64,000 nt of DNA from Asaia lannensis NBRC 102526. GTDB taxonomy: Bacteria; Pseudomonadota; Alphaproteobacteria; Acetobacterales; Acetobacteraceae. The stretch is from assembly GCF_024054035.1 (NCBI RefSeq), contig NZ_JAMXQU010000004.1, forward strand, positions 235,746-299,745, written 5' to 3'. Under the pieces are notes generated by a model. It was not told the origin of the DNA, ran no database searches, and saw nothing but the letters and a program-made list of their open reading frames with translations. This document shows, piece after piece, positions 43,695-52,253 of the stretch. The position numbers and the translations under genes were made by a program. The stretch's first letter is position 1. Each line of letters starts with the position of its first letter.

Positions 43695-46034
43695 ATGGCA
43701 TATGTGAGTGGCCGGTATGGAATGAAAGCCGGATTTGCCATGCTTCTTGCATCGGCAACCTGCCTGTCGCAGACCCCTGTCAGGGCTGCCACCGAGGGCA
43801 AGTCGGCTACGACCCAGGGACATATGCCCCGCCACGCACGCCATGTTTCGTCTGCTGTTCCGGCCGGTACGGCTGCCTCCCGTCCGGGGCGTGCTGGCGC
43901 GCCCCGCAGGCACGCGGTCGAGGCGAAAGGTGCTGAGGAAATTTCGGTGACGACCTCGCGTCAGGCGCTGAATGGCGGTGGCGGTATGATGCGTATCGAG
44001 CATGCACCGCGCAATGTGCAGACGGTCGATCATGAATATATCTCCATGCGCAATCCGTCGAGCACCGCGCTCGATCTGGTGCAGAACCTGCCCAGCGTCA
44101 GCATCAGTACGCCCGATCCCTACGGTCTTCAGGGCGGGCAGATACAGTCGCGCGGTCTGACCGATCTCGATATGGCGCTGCTGGTCGATGGCGCACCGGC
44201 GGCGGCAGCCAAATATCTGACAGAGAACGTCGATACCGAAAATCTGGAATCCGTCTCCCTCACGCCCGGAAGCTCCGAGACGGCGTTGCCCGTCATGTCG
44301 GCTGCCAGCGGGACGATGAATGAAACCACCCATACGCCTGGCAAGAAATTCGGCGGTCTCGTCGATTTCTCATACGGCACCAACAATCTCTCGCGGGAAT
44401 TCATCCGGGTCGATACGGGTGAAATCGGTCATAGCGGTGTACGCGGCTATTTCTCGTTCTCGAACACTCATGCGCGCAGCTGGATGGGGGCCGGTATCAA
44501 CGACCGGCGTCATATCGATTTCGGGTTGAACAAGCGCTGGCAGAACGGCTCCTATGCCAAGACCTTCGTCTCGTGGAACTGGGAAGATTTCACGATCGAC
44601 AATTACCCGACACAGCAGGAATTCTATAAATACAAACATACCGGTGAGGGATATGGGCGCTCTTCCGAGTCGAATAATATCAATTACTGGAAAAACAATA
44701 CGGATTACTGGAATCAGGTCTTTATTTCGGCGCCTGTCCATATCGTTCTGACGCGTCGTCTGGCCTTCGATCTGCAGCCTTATTACAGCCTCGGGCGCGG
44801 CTGGGATGCCTCGCCGGGCGGCACGGTCACTCAGAACGATGGCACGACGCGCAATGTGACCAGCTACTTCCTGCAGGGTGCTACCGAGCGCCGCGGTGCG
44901 GTGGCAAAGCTGGGCCTCGATGTCGATGCGCATAACCATGTGGCATTCGGCTACTGGTATGAAAACAATTACACGCAGCAATCCTACCCGACCAGCTACA
45001 CCATGGATAACGGTGCCGCACCGAGCCCTAATGCGGCCGAGTATCGTATCGATGCGGGCGATCAGCAGAATGCAGGGACAGAGATCCACAGTCTGTTCAT
45101 CGAGGATCATGCCAAGTACCTCGACGACAAGCTCGATATCCAGGCCGGTTTCAAGTTCGTCATGGCAAATACCTGGAACAAGGATCTTTACGGCCGAATG
45201 GCCAATAACCGGACCGAGCCGCTGCCTCAGCTCTCTGTCGGCTATACGATTGACGAGCACAGCCAGATCTACATGAATGCCGAGGGTGATTACCGTCAGC
45301 CGAGTGCGGTCGATCTGGGCTGGCTCTATACCAGCGTGCCGATCCCTAAAAACCAGTATTCGATCAAGGAAGAGCTGGGCTATCGCTATCACGATCAGCA
45401 CATCATCCTCGATGCCTCATTTTTCAACTACAACGTTACCAATCGCATCGTGAACCAGTATCTGGGCATGAACCAGTTCAAGCCGTTCTCGATCGGCAAC
45501 CAGCATATGCGCGGCTTCGACTTCATGATTTCGGGCCGCCCGATCCATGGGTTCAGCCCCTATGCCTCGGTCGAATATCTCCATGCCGTTCAGGACAGCA
45601 ACGTGTTCGACCCCTATACGAATGTCATGCTCAATTCCAAGGGCACGCAGGCCATCATGGCACCGCGTGTGCTCGCGAATTTCGGTCTGACCTATAAATA
45701 TGCAGGGTTCTTCGGCAATGCGAGCCTGCATTACACCGGCCCGCAATCGGTGAGTGTGGCGGGTGACCAGCGTATGCCGGGCTTCGTGACGAACACGATT
45801 TCACTGGGGTACCGTTTCCACCCGGTTGGAATTGCCCAATCGCCCACCATCAAGCTCAATTTTGCCAACGTCACCGGATCGATCGTGCGTACAGGCGCGA
45901 TGGGCGCAATCTACAGCGCGAAAGACCCGAGTACGGTCTATAGCGGCAGTTCCGCCCCCTATACCGGTTATGGCAATTCCTTCATGACCGCGGCACGTTT
46001 CACCATGACAGGCACGGTTTCAACCAGCTTCTGA
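43695..46034 (+). CDS. TonB-dependent outer-membrane receptor
   Basis: A 779-aa receptor. It has a signal peptide (MKAGFAMLLASATCLSQTPVRA), then a ~65-residue Arg/Ala/Pro-rich low-complexity linker, a plug domain (NPSSTALDLVQNLPSVSIST, IQSRGLTDLDMALLVDG) and a 22-strand barrel rich in Tyr/Asn that ends in Phe, as outer-membrane barrels do. Start ATG 43695 has a GAGGG ribosome site. No FpvA-type signalling domain is seen, so there is no linked sigma/anti-sigma pair expected. The ligand is unknown; such receptors import ferric siderophores, vitamin B12 or carbohydrates. It is followed by a hairpin and a convergent thioredoxin-like gene. Confidence 0.92.
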   Translation: MAYVSGRYGMKAGFAMLLASATCLSQTPVRAATEGKSATTQGHMPRHARHVSSAVPAGTAASRPGRAGAPRRHAVEAKGAEEISVTTSRQALNGGGGMMRIEHAPRNVQTVDHEYISMRNPSSTALDLVQNLPSVSISTPDPYGLQGGQIQSRGLTDLDMALLVDGAPAAAAKYLTENVDTENLESVSLTPGSSETALPVMSAASGTMNETTHTPGKKFGGLVDFSYGTNNLSREFIRVDTGEIGHSGVRGYFSFSNTHARSWMGAGINDRRHIDFGLNKRWQNGSYAKTFVSWNWEDFTIDNYPTQQEFYKYKHTGEGYGRSSESNNINYWKNNTDYWNQVFISAPVHIVLTRRLAFDLQPYYSLGRGWDASPGGTVTQNDGTTRNVTSYFLQGATERRGAVAKLGLDVDAHNHVAFGYWYENNYTQQSYPTSYTMDNGAAPSPNAAEYRIDAGDQQNAGTEIHSLFIEDHAKYLDDKLDIQAGFKFVMANTWNKDLYGRMANNRTEPLPQLSVGYTIDEHSQIYMNAEGDYRQPSAVDLGWLYTSVPIPKNQYSIKEELGYRYHDQHIILDASFFNYNVTNRIVNQYLGMNQFKPFSIGNQHMRGFDFMISGRPIHGFSPYASVEYLHAVQDSNVFDPYTNVMLNSKGTQAIMAPRVLANFGLTYKYAGFFGNASLHYTGPQSVSVAGDQRMPGFVTNTISLGYRFHPVGIAQSPTIKLNFANVTGSIVRTGAMGAIYSAKDPSTVYSGSSAPYTGYGNSFMTAARFTMTGTVSTSF

Positions 46035-46040
46035 GCTCGA

Positions 46041-46065
46041 CCGGCCTGCCTTGCGGGCAGGCCGG
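46041..46065. terminator. Hairpin after TonB receptor
   Basis: CCGGCCTGCC and GGCAGGCCGG form a perfect 10-bp stem around loop TTGCG, six bases after the stop. T-rich sequence does not follow directly. It lies between two convergent genes. Confidence 0.6.
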
Positions 46066-46137
46066 CACTGACCCCCAATTGCCTGTTTTCGCCGGTCCGT
46101 TTCTTCACATCGTTTTTCTCAGGTCGCGTTCTCTGGC

Positions 46138-47199
46138 CTAGCCGAAGGTGAAGGAAAACGCCTCGACGCCCGGAGAGAGAAACTCGATGCGAAAGACGTG
46201 ATCGGACACGGCGTTATCCTGCTGGCGCACAAGCTGATACAGCCGCTGACCGGTCACTGTGCCCATCCCTTCGCTATCGCAATCGGTACCATGAATGACA
46301 CCGGGTGCATGGCCGTCTATCGTGACGCGAAACCTAACCGGCTGGCCCGATGCTGCAGGACCGAGAACGAGATGCAGGTCACGTGCGTGAAAGCGAAAGG
46401 TGATCGAGCCGCCTGCCTTGTTCAGACGGGCGGATTCAGCGCCGACCGTCCAGTTTCCTGTCAGACCCCAGTCATTGAGCGAGGGCGTGTTCTCGATGAC
46501 GTAGTCGTTCGGGGCGTCCTGAACGGCACCACCGGTCGAAATGAAATGGTTTGCCCGCTCATAGCCGATATAGGTCTCGGGTGAGCCTATGGATGAAAGA
46601 TCGGCTTCCGACTGCTCGCCCGTACCCTTGGGATGAACCAGATCGTCAGGCACGTTCACGGCGCCATTTTCGCGCAGCATGGCCTGTATCTGGTGTTCGG
46701 AACGGTCGTAATCGCCCTCGCCGAAATGATGGGCCTGTATCTGTCCGTCGCCCTCGATCAGATAGGCGGCAGGCCAGTACTCATTGTTGAAGCCGTTCCA
46801 GATTGCCCTGTCATTATCCACCGCCACGGGGAAGGTGATGTGAAAGCGGGCGACGGCTTTTTCGATGTTCTCCAGGTTTTTCTCGAAGGCGAATTCGGGG
46901 GCGTGGACCCCGATGACAACAAGCCCATACGGCTTGTACTTGTTTGCCCATGCCTCGACATAAGGCATTTCGCGCAGGCAGTTGATGCAGGAATAGGTCC
47001 AGAAATCGACCAGTACGACCTTACCCTTGAGACCCTGCGCCGTAAGGGGCGGTGAATTCAGCCAGGCCGTAGCGCCGGCCAGCGAGTCCAGAGGTGCCGC
47101 CTGCGCCCCCGGGGGGAGCGCTGCCAGCCCGAGAACGGCGCAGAGGGAAACGGACAGACGCAGGCCAGACACGTGCAGGCCAGATAAGCGCAGAACCAT
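46138..47199 (-). CDS. DipZ-like thioredoxin-domain protein
   Basis: A 353-aa exported protein. After a signal peptide (LSVSLCAVLGLAALPPGAQA) comes a TlpA/redoxin domain with the redox pair Cys71-x2-Cys74 in DFWTYSCINCLREMPY and the cis-Pro region YWPAAYLIEGDG. The C-terminal ~150 residues form a beta-sandwich (GLTGNWTVGAESARL to VEAFSFTFG), the same two-domain layout as the periplasmic part of DipZ. The CcdA membrane domain that supplies electrons in DipZ is missing and no ccdA gene is nearby. It probably acts on disulfides in the periplasm. A polyol dehydrogenase gene lies upstream on the same strand. Confidence 0.85.
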   Translation of the reverse strand: MVLRLSGLHVSGLRLSVSLCAVLGLAALPPGAQAAPLDSLAGATAWLNSPPLTAQGLKGKVVLVDFWTYSCINCLREMPYVEAWANKYKPYGLVVIGVHAPEFAFEKNLENIEKAVARFHITFPVAVDNDRAIWNGFNNEYWPAAYLIEGDGQIQAHHFGEGDYDRSEHQIQAMLRENGAVNVPDDLVHPKGTGEQSEADLSSIGSPETYIGYERANHFISTGGAVQDAPNDYVIENTPSLNDWGLTGNWTVGAESARLNKAGGSITFRFHARDLHLVLGPAASGQPVRFRVTIDGHAPGVIHGTDCDSEGMGTVTGQRLYQLVRQQDNAVSDHVFRIEFLSPGVEAFSFTFG

Positions 47200-47248
47200 G
47201 ATGGAGCCTTTTCAGCTGCAAGGGCAAAGCGCTTCCGGAACGGTCCGG

Positions 47249-48733
47249 TCAGCCGTCGGACGCGATCGCCTCGAGAAGTTCGTTCAGAACGGCTTGGGTT
47301 CCTCTCTGTTCCATATTCTCTGCCATTTCACGTATGAGCGCACGATGATTATCGTCGAGCGTAAAGCTTTCGAAAACCGTCATGCTGAAAACGCTGTCCC
47401 AGTTTTTTGCGAGGTCATGCTGCGCTGACGGGAGTGCCGGTTCGAACGGCGTGAATGCCTCACCCCGGTCGGTGCGTCCCCGAAGATAGCGTATGAAACA
47501 GGCCAGGACGAAGGCCATGCGACGCAGATCGCCCCCGGATGCCGCAAGCCGGTTCCAGCTTGGCGCCAGAAAGACCGGGAGCTTGCTGCTGCCATCGCCT
47601 GTGATGCGTGCCAGCCTGTCGCCGACCGCCGGATTGCTGAAACGGGCAATCACGAGATCCCGATAGGCGGGCAGGGGCATATCTTCTGGTGCAGTAAGAT
47701 ATGGAATGACATCGCGGCTCATGAACTGCTCGACCAGAGTCCCGATGGCGGGATCGGTGATGGCGTCGCGTACCGTTTCGAGCCCGCTCAGCTGTCCCGG
47801 ATAGGCCAGCATGGAATGCGAGGCATTGAGCATACGCACCTTGGCCAGCTCATAGGGATGCACATCGGGCACGAGCTGTGCGCCGACCTTTTCAAGGGCC
47901 GGGCGACCGTTGACGAAATTATCCTCTATGACCCACTGAGCGAATTCCTCCGAAATGACAGGCAGGCGGTCGAGCACGCCGCATTCAGCATTCACGCGAT
48001 CGGCATCTTCCTTGAGTACGGCAGGGGTAATGCGGTCGACCATGGAGCTCGGAAAGGTCACGTTGCTTTCGATCCATTGTGCCAGATCGGGATCGAGCGC
48101 TCTGGCATGGCTGATCACACAGCGTTTTGCCACCACCCCATTATCGCGCAGATTGTCGCAGGACATGACGGTAAAGGGGGCGATACCCGCCTCGCGTCGC
48201 AAACGCAGAGCCTCGACGATGTAACCGAAAGCGGATTCGGGTTTGTCCGGCTGGGCCAGCTCACGCTGCGTCAGCGGTGTTTCCAGACGATAGGCTCCTG
48301 TTGCGTGGTCCTGGTTATAGCCGCCCTCCGTTATCGTCATCGACACGATACGTGTGGCGGGATCGGCCATGCGTGACAGAACGGCCTGCGGGTCCCTTGG
48401 GGCGAAAACGTAATCCACCATGGCGCCGATCACCTGATGGCGCGATGTGCCATCAGGTGCGTAGCGCGTGAGTGTGTAGAGATTGTCCTGGGCGGGAAAG
48501 GCATCGAGCTTGAGGCGCTCCGTCGCATCGTCGATCAGACCCACACCGCAGAAAGCCCAGTTTTCATGTCCCGGCTCGTGCAGAAGGCGATCCATGTACC
48601 AGCATTGATGGGCACGATGGAAATTTCCGACACTGAGATGAACGATCCCGACCCCGAGCGCTGCGCGATCATAGGAGAAGACCTCGACACTGGCTGGGAG
48701 GGTCGGGAGCGTCTTTGAGGAAAGTGCGATCAT
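47249..48733 (-). CDS. Mannitol 2-dehydrogenase family polyol dehydrogenase
   Basis: A 494-aa long-chain polyol dehydrogenase. The catalytic set Lys298-x4-Asn303-x2-His306 (AKVRMLNASHSM) matches the Lys295/Asn300/His303 described for Pseudomonas fluorescens mannitol dehydrogenase, and the N-terminal cofactor domain (GIVHLSVGNFHRAHQ) is typical. The start is taken at ATG 48733, with AGGA at 6 bases and the family's usual N-terminus; the frame continues upstream without support. It oxidises mannitol (or arabinitol, sorbitol) to the ketose in the cytoplasm. Acetic acid bacteria use such enzymes in sugar-polyol interconversion. It precedes the thioredoxin-like gene by 49 bases. Confidence 0.93.
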   Translation of the reverse strand: MIALSSKTLPTLPASVEVFSYDRAALGVGIVHLSVGNFHRAHQCWYMDRLLHEPGHENWAFCGVGLIDDATERLKLDAFPAQDNLYTLTRYAPDGTSRHQVIGAMVDYVFAPRDPQAVLSRMADPATRIVSMTITEGGYNQDHATGAYRLETPLTQRELAQPDKPESAFGYIVEALRLRREAGIAPFTVMSCDNLRDNGVVAKRCVISHARALDPDLAQWIESNVTFPSSMVDRITPAVLKEDADRVNAECGVLDRLPVISEEFAQWVIEDNFVNGRPALEKVGAQLVPDVHPYELAKVRMLNASHSMLAYPGQLSGLETVRDAITDPAIGTLVEQFMSRDVIPYLTAPEDMPLPAYRDLVIARFSNPAVGDRLARITGDGSSKLPVFLAPSWNRLAASGGDLRRMAFVLACFIRYLRGRTDRGEAFTPFEPALPSAQHDLAKNWDSVFSMTVFESFTLDDNHRALIREMAENMEQRGTQAVLNELLEAIASDG

Positions 48734-48974
48734 GGGCTGTCCTGAAGGATCACGATAGGTCATGGGGCCGGACCGAAAGCAGACGGGCAGGCCGGGCGAA
48801 AAAAGACGGGTAGAGAGTTGAGTGCCTTTGAGGCGACTACGGGAGACGAATGCGTGTGATGGGGCATGGGCTTTCTGCATCATGCAGCGCGGCGGATGAT
48901 GTGGCGGTTCCCTTGCAGGCCTCAAGCGCTAAATTGTCATCCGTCTGGCACTATTTGGTGAGGAGGCCTAAAGC

Positions 48975-50285
48975 GTGCCGATGCAGAATTTCAAGAGCGT
49001 TGCGATTATCGGGGCCGGTCCGGCAGGGCTGGCTGCTGCCGAGACCCTCTCGCGCAGTGGTCTGGATGTGGTCGTCTATGACCGTATGCCAAGCCCTGCA
49101 CGCAAGTTTCTGATGGCCGGACGCAGCGGACTCAATCTGACTCATGCAGAACCGCTCGAGCGTTTCGTGACGCGTTATGGTGCGGCGCAGTCATGGATGG
49201 AACCGCTAATCAGGCGTTTTCCCCCTGAGGCTTTGCGCGGCTGGGCTGAAGAGCTGGGCCAGCCGTGCTTTGCAGGCAGTAGCGGGCGCGTTTTTCCGCA
49301 GGCAATGAAAGCCTCTCCCTTGCTTCGCGCCTGGCTTGCACGCCTCGATACACAGGGCGTGCGTTTTGCGCTGCGTCATCGCTGGTGCGGCTGGAACGAA
49401 GGGGGAGCGCTGACTTTCACCACACCGGAAGGCAGAGCGTGTTACCACCATGACGCCGTGCTTCTTGCGCTTGGGGGGAGCTCATGGGCACGTCTCGGGA
49501 GCGATGGTGCATGGTCTGCTCTCCTGCCGCCCGATGCGACCGTCGCTTTTGCGCCGTCCAACTGCGGGTTCCTCACGGCTTTGCCGGCTGAATTTCATGC
49601 GCAGTTCCATGGGGAGGTGCTGAATTCGGTCGTGCTTCATGGCGCGGGAGTGAAGGCGCGGGGCGATGTCACGATCACGCGCCAGGGCATAGAGGGTGCG
49701 CCGGTCTATCGTTTGTCTTCCACATGGCGCGAGACGATCGCACGAAGCGGGTCGCTTTGCGTGGCGGTCGATCTTCGTCCCGGTCTGGATGAGGAAAGTC
49801 TTGTGCAACGTCTCGACAAGACGAGAGCGCGTGAAACGCTGTCCAACAGATTGCGCCGTCTCGGGCTTTCCGCGCCTGCACGCTGGCTGCTGCGTGAAGC
49901 CATGAACGGGCAGGGCGCGGGCGTGCCGCGCGTGCAAGGTGCCGAACAGAGCGAGCCGTTCTCCGATGCCAGACGCCTTGCTGTGCTGATCAAATCCTGC
50001 CCGCTGGTTCTGACCGGAACGGATGCGCTTGACCGTGCGATCTCCACTGCGGGTGGCGTCAGGCGCGAGGCGCTGGATGACGGGCTTATGCTTCGTGCTC
50101 TTCCCGGGGTGTTTGTGGCGGGCGAAATGCTGGACTGGGAGGCGCCGACCGGCGGCTATCTGCTTCAGGCCTGTTTCGCAACCGGTCGTGCAGCGGCTGA
50201 AGGTGCGATGCGCTGGCTTGCAGAGGAGCGCGGCCATAAGGGGGCCACGAAAGAGAGCAACGAAAGAGGACAACAGGCGGTCTGA
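48975..50285 (+). CDS. TIGR03862-family flavoprotein (HI0933-like)
   Basis: A 436-aa FAD-dependent protein. FAD binding is IIGAGPAGLAAAETL near the start, with KFLMAGRSGLNLTH and GRVFPQAMKASPLLRAWL typical of the HI0933 family. The C-terminal FAD site is VFVAGEMLDWEAPTGGYLLQACFATGRAA. GTG 48975 is chosen because GGAGG lies 8 bases ahead; ATG 48981 is next. It diverges from the mannitol dehydrogenase gene. The substrate of this family is not known. The HerA-like ATPase gene starts 47 bases after its stop. Confidence 0.9.
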   Translation: MPMQNFKSVAIIGAGPAGLAAAETLSRSGLDVVVYDRMPSPARKFLMAGRSGLNLTHAEPLERFVTRYGAAQSWMEPLIRRFPPEALRGWAEELGQPCFAGSSGRVFPQAMKASPLLRAWLARLDTQGVRFALRHRWCGWNEGGALTFTTPEGRACYHHDAVLLALGGSSWARLGSDGAWSALLPPDATVAFAPSNCGFLTALPAEFHAQFHGEVLNSVVLHGAGVKARGDVTITRQGIEGAPVYRLSSTWRETIARSGSLCVAVDLRPGLDEESLVQRLDKTRARETLSNRLRRLGLSAPARWLLREAMNGQGAGVPRVQGAEQSEPFSDARRLAVLIKSCPLVLTGTDALDRAISTAGGVRREALDDGLMLRALPGVFVAGEMLDWEAPTGGYLLQACFATGRAAAEGAMRWLAEERGHKGATKESNERGQQAV

Positions 50286-50332
50286 GTCGGGATATGGCTG
50301 ACTCAGAGGGCGAGTTGCGCTAGGGACACCCC

Positions 50333-51763
50333 ATGAGCGTATCCATCACCATGGGCCGTGGTCGCGACGGCGCGGATGTCCAGCTGGACCTGACAGAACT
50401 CCTCGCAACCCGCCTGCTGGTGCAGGGGAATTCGGGATCGGGAAAGTCGCATCTCCTGCGTCGCCTGCTGGAGCAGACGGCCACTCTCGTTCAGCAGGTC
50501 ATCGTCGACCCTGAGGGCGATTTTGTGACTCTGGCTGATAAATACGGCCATCTGGTGATCGATGCTTCGGAACAGACCGAGGCGACGTTGCGGGCTGCCG
50601 GAGAGCGTGCCCGTGCCCATCGAGCCTCGGTGGTGCTGAATCTGGAATCGGTCGAGGCTGAAATGCAGCTTCGTGCGGCAGGTTCTTTCCTCAACGGCAT
50701 GTTCGAGGCCCCTCGTGCCCACTGGTATCCTGTGCTTGTCGTGGTCGATGAGGCGCAGCTTTTTGCGCCGGTCGCGAGTGGCGACACTTCTGACGAGGCG
50801 AGGCGGCTTTCGCTCGGGGCCATGACCAATCTCATGTGTCGTGGCCGAAAGCGCGGTCTTGCCGGCGTGATCGCCACGCAGCGCCTGGCGAAGCTTGCCA
50901 AGAACGTTGCTGCCGAGGCGTCGAATTTTCTGATGGGGCGTACGTTCCTCGATATCGACATGCTGCGTGCTGCCGATCTGCTGGGCATGGAGCGTCGCAC
51001 GGCAGAAGGTTTTCGCGATCTTGCCAGAGGGCAGTTCATGGCGCTCGGTCCGGCATTGAGCCGTAGACCGCTGATGGTGACGATCGGGACTGTCGAGACG
51101 GCGAGCCATGCGACAGGCCCTGTGCTGACACCCTTCGAGGCCCGACCGGCGGAGGATAATTACAGCCTCATTCTCGAACCCGTGGTGGAGACTGCGCCGC
51201 GTGTTCGCGAACGTCGCGCCCCTGCGCCCGATCTTCTGGCGCAGCTCGATGCCTATACTGCGGCAGCCCCCGTCGAGGAGGCTGTTCCCGAAATCGAAGC
51301 AGCGCCGGAAATGCTGTGGCGTCTGGTCGAGGCCGTGATTGCCGAGACGGATTCAGCCTATCGCCCTCTCGCGACGCTGTATCAGGATTTCCAGCTCAGG
51401 GCGCGTATCGAGCGTCTGAACCGCAATGTGCTCGATCTGGGGGCATTTCGTCTGCTTCTCGCCAGTGTCCGTTCCGGATCGAGTTTCGAGCAGGCGCAGG
51501 AAGAGCGCTGGCAGCAGGCGCTGGATATTGCCCGCTCCGTGCCCGAAGACGTGCAGGGTGTGGTGCTGCTACTGGCGCGTGCAGCGCTGGATTCAACACC
51601 CTGCCCGGGTGACGAGGCGATAGCCGAAGCCTATGGCACCCATTCGCTCGGACGGGCGAGACGTCAGCTTGCCTATCTGGAAGAGCGCCAGATCATCGTC
51701 GTGCAGGATATGCCGGCCGGACGTCGCGTGGCGTTTATCGGTCATGGCTGGCAGACGGGCTGA
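50333..51763 (+). CDS. HerA/DUF87-like ATPase
   Basis: A 476-aa cytoplasmic P-loop protein. Walker A is GNSGSGKS (residues 32-39) and Walker B is VLVVVDE with Asp139-Glu140. VIVDPEGDFVTLADKYGH and GRKRGLAGVIATQRLAKLAKNV are typical of the HerA-FtsK-like branch that moves along DNA. The second half, from about residue 270, has a Pro/Glu/Ala linker and a helical part without recognised domain. HerA helicases normally pair with the nuclease NurA, or with other effectors in defence systems; no nurA-like or nuclease gene is adjacent. It may be co-transcribed with the flavoprotein. Confidence 0.82.
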   Translation: MSVSITMGRGRDGADVQLDLTELLATRLLVQGNSGSGKSHLLRRLLEQTATLVQQVIVDPEGDFVTLADKYGHLVIDASEQTEATLRAAGERARAHRASVVLNLESVEAEMQLRAAGSFLNGMFEAPRAHWYPVLVVVDEAQLFAPVASGDTSDEARRLSLGAMTNLMCRGRKRGLAGVIATQRLAKLAKNVAAEASNFLMGRTFLDIDMLRAADLLGMERRTAEGFRDLARGQFMALGPALSRRPLMVTIGTVETASHATGPVLTPFEARPAEDNYSLILEPVVETAPRVRERRAPAPDLLAQLDAYTAAAPVEEAVPEIEAAPEMLWRLVEAVIAETDSAYRPLATLYQDFQLRARIERLNRNVLDLGAFRLLLASVRSGSSFEQAQEERWQQALDIARSVPEDVQGVVLLLARAALDSTPCPGDEAIAEAYGTHSLGRARRQLAYLEERQIIVVQDMPAGRRVAFIGHGWQTG

Positions 51764-51770
51764 AGGCAGA

Positions 51771-51791
51771 GCCATGCTCTCATGGTCTTTT
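51771..51791 (+). terminator. Possible terminator after HerA-like gene
   Basis: GCCATG, loop CTCT, CATGGT then CTTTTCC: a short stem with a T-run, starting 8 bases after the stop. A further inverted repeat CAGGAT (51894-51899) / ATCCTG (51911-51916) in the same gap could be an operator. Confidence 0.45.
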
Positions 51792-52011
51792 CCTGCCTGA
51801 CTGTTTCCGGGCGCGCATCCTGTTCCCTCTTCCCTGGACGGGGCGGCAGACTGGGCAAGGTTCCCGATAGGGGCAGGTGGCTTTACCTGTTTACAGGATG
51901 ACAAAATCTTATCCTGACTGAGGGCGCGTGCGCTGCAACCGCACGGCGCGCGATCTCGTTCCCTCCGGACATGTGGTTTGTAACCGTTCCACCACAGTTC
52001 TGGAGAAATTT

Positions 52012-52227
52012 ATGACAAACGATGAACTGATCGCGCTCGTGTCCCTTAATGGTGCGGATGCAACCTACGACGCCCGTCTTTCCGGCTACGACATCACTGT
52101 GCCTGTGCATATCGAAGGGGGCGACGGGCATTACGTCATCAAGCATCTCTTCAAGCCCATGTTTTTCTCGGGTTCGATGATCATCGACGTCAAACTTCTG
52201 GATCCTGACGCGCACCGGGAAGAGTGA
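52012..52227 (+). CDS. Small conserved-looking protein upstream of kup
   Basis: A 71-aa acidic cytoplasmic protein without signal or TM segment, predicted mostly beta (YDARLSGYDITVPVHIEGG; KPMFFSGSMIIDVKLLD). ATG 52012 is preceded by GGAGAA. It ends 26 bases before the kup start, so the two may be co-transcribed. No family was recognised. A link to potassium uptake is suggested only by position. Confidence 0.65.
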   Translation: MTNDELIALVSLNGADATYDARLSGYDITVPVHIEGGDGHYVIKHLFKPMFFSGSMIIDVKLLDPDAHREE

Positions 52228-52253
52228 TCGCAGGTTTTTTCACGGGGAGCCGT

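Noticed and set aside
50333..51763. Antiphage defence island around the HerA-like ATPase
   Set aside because: No nuclease, Sir2, integrase or other defence gene is adjacent, and the neighbours look like housekeeping genes.
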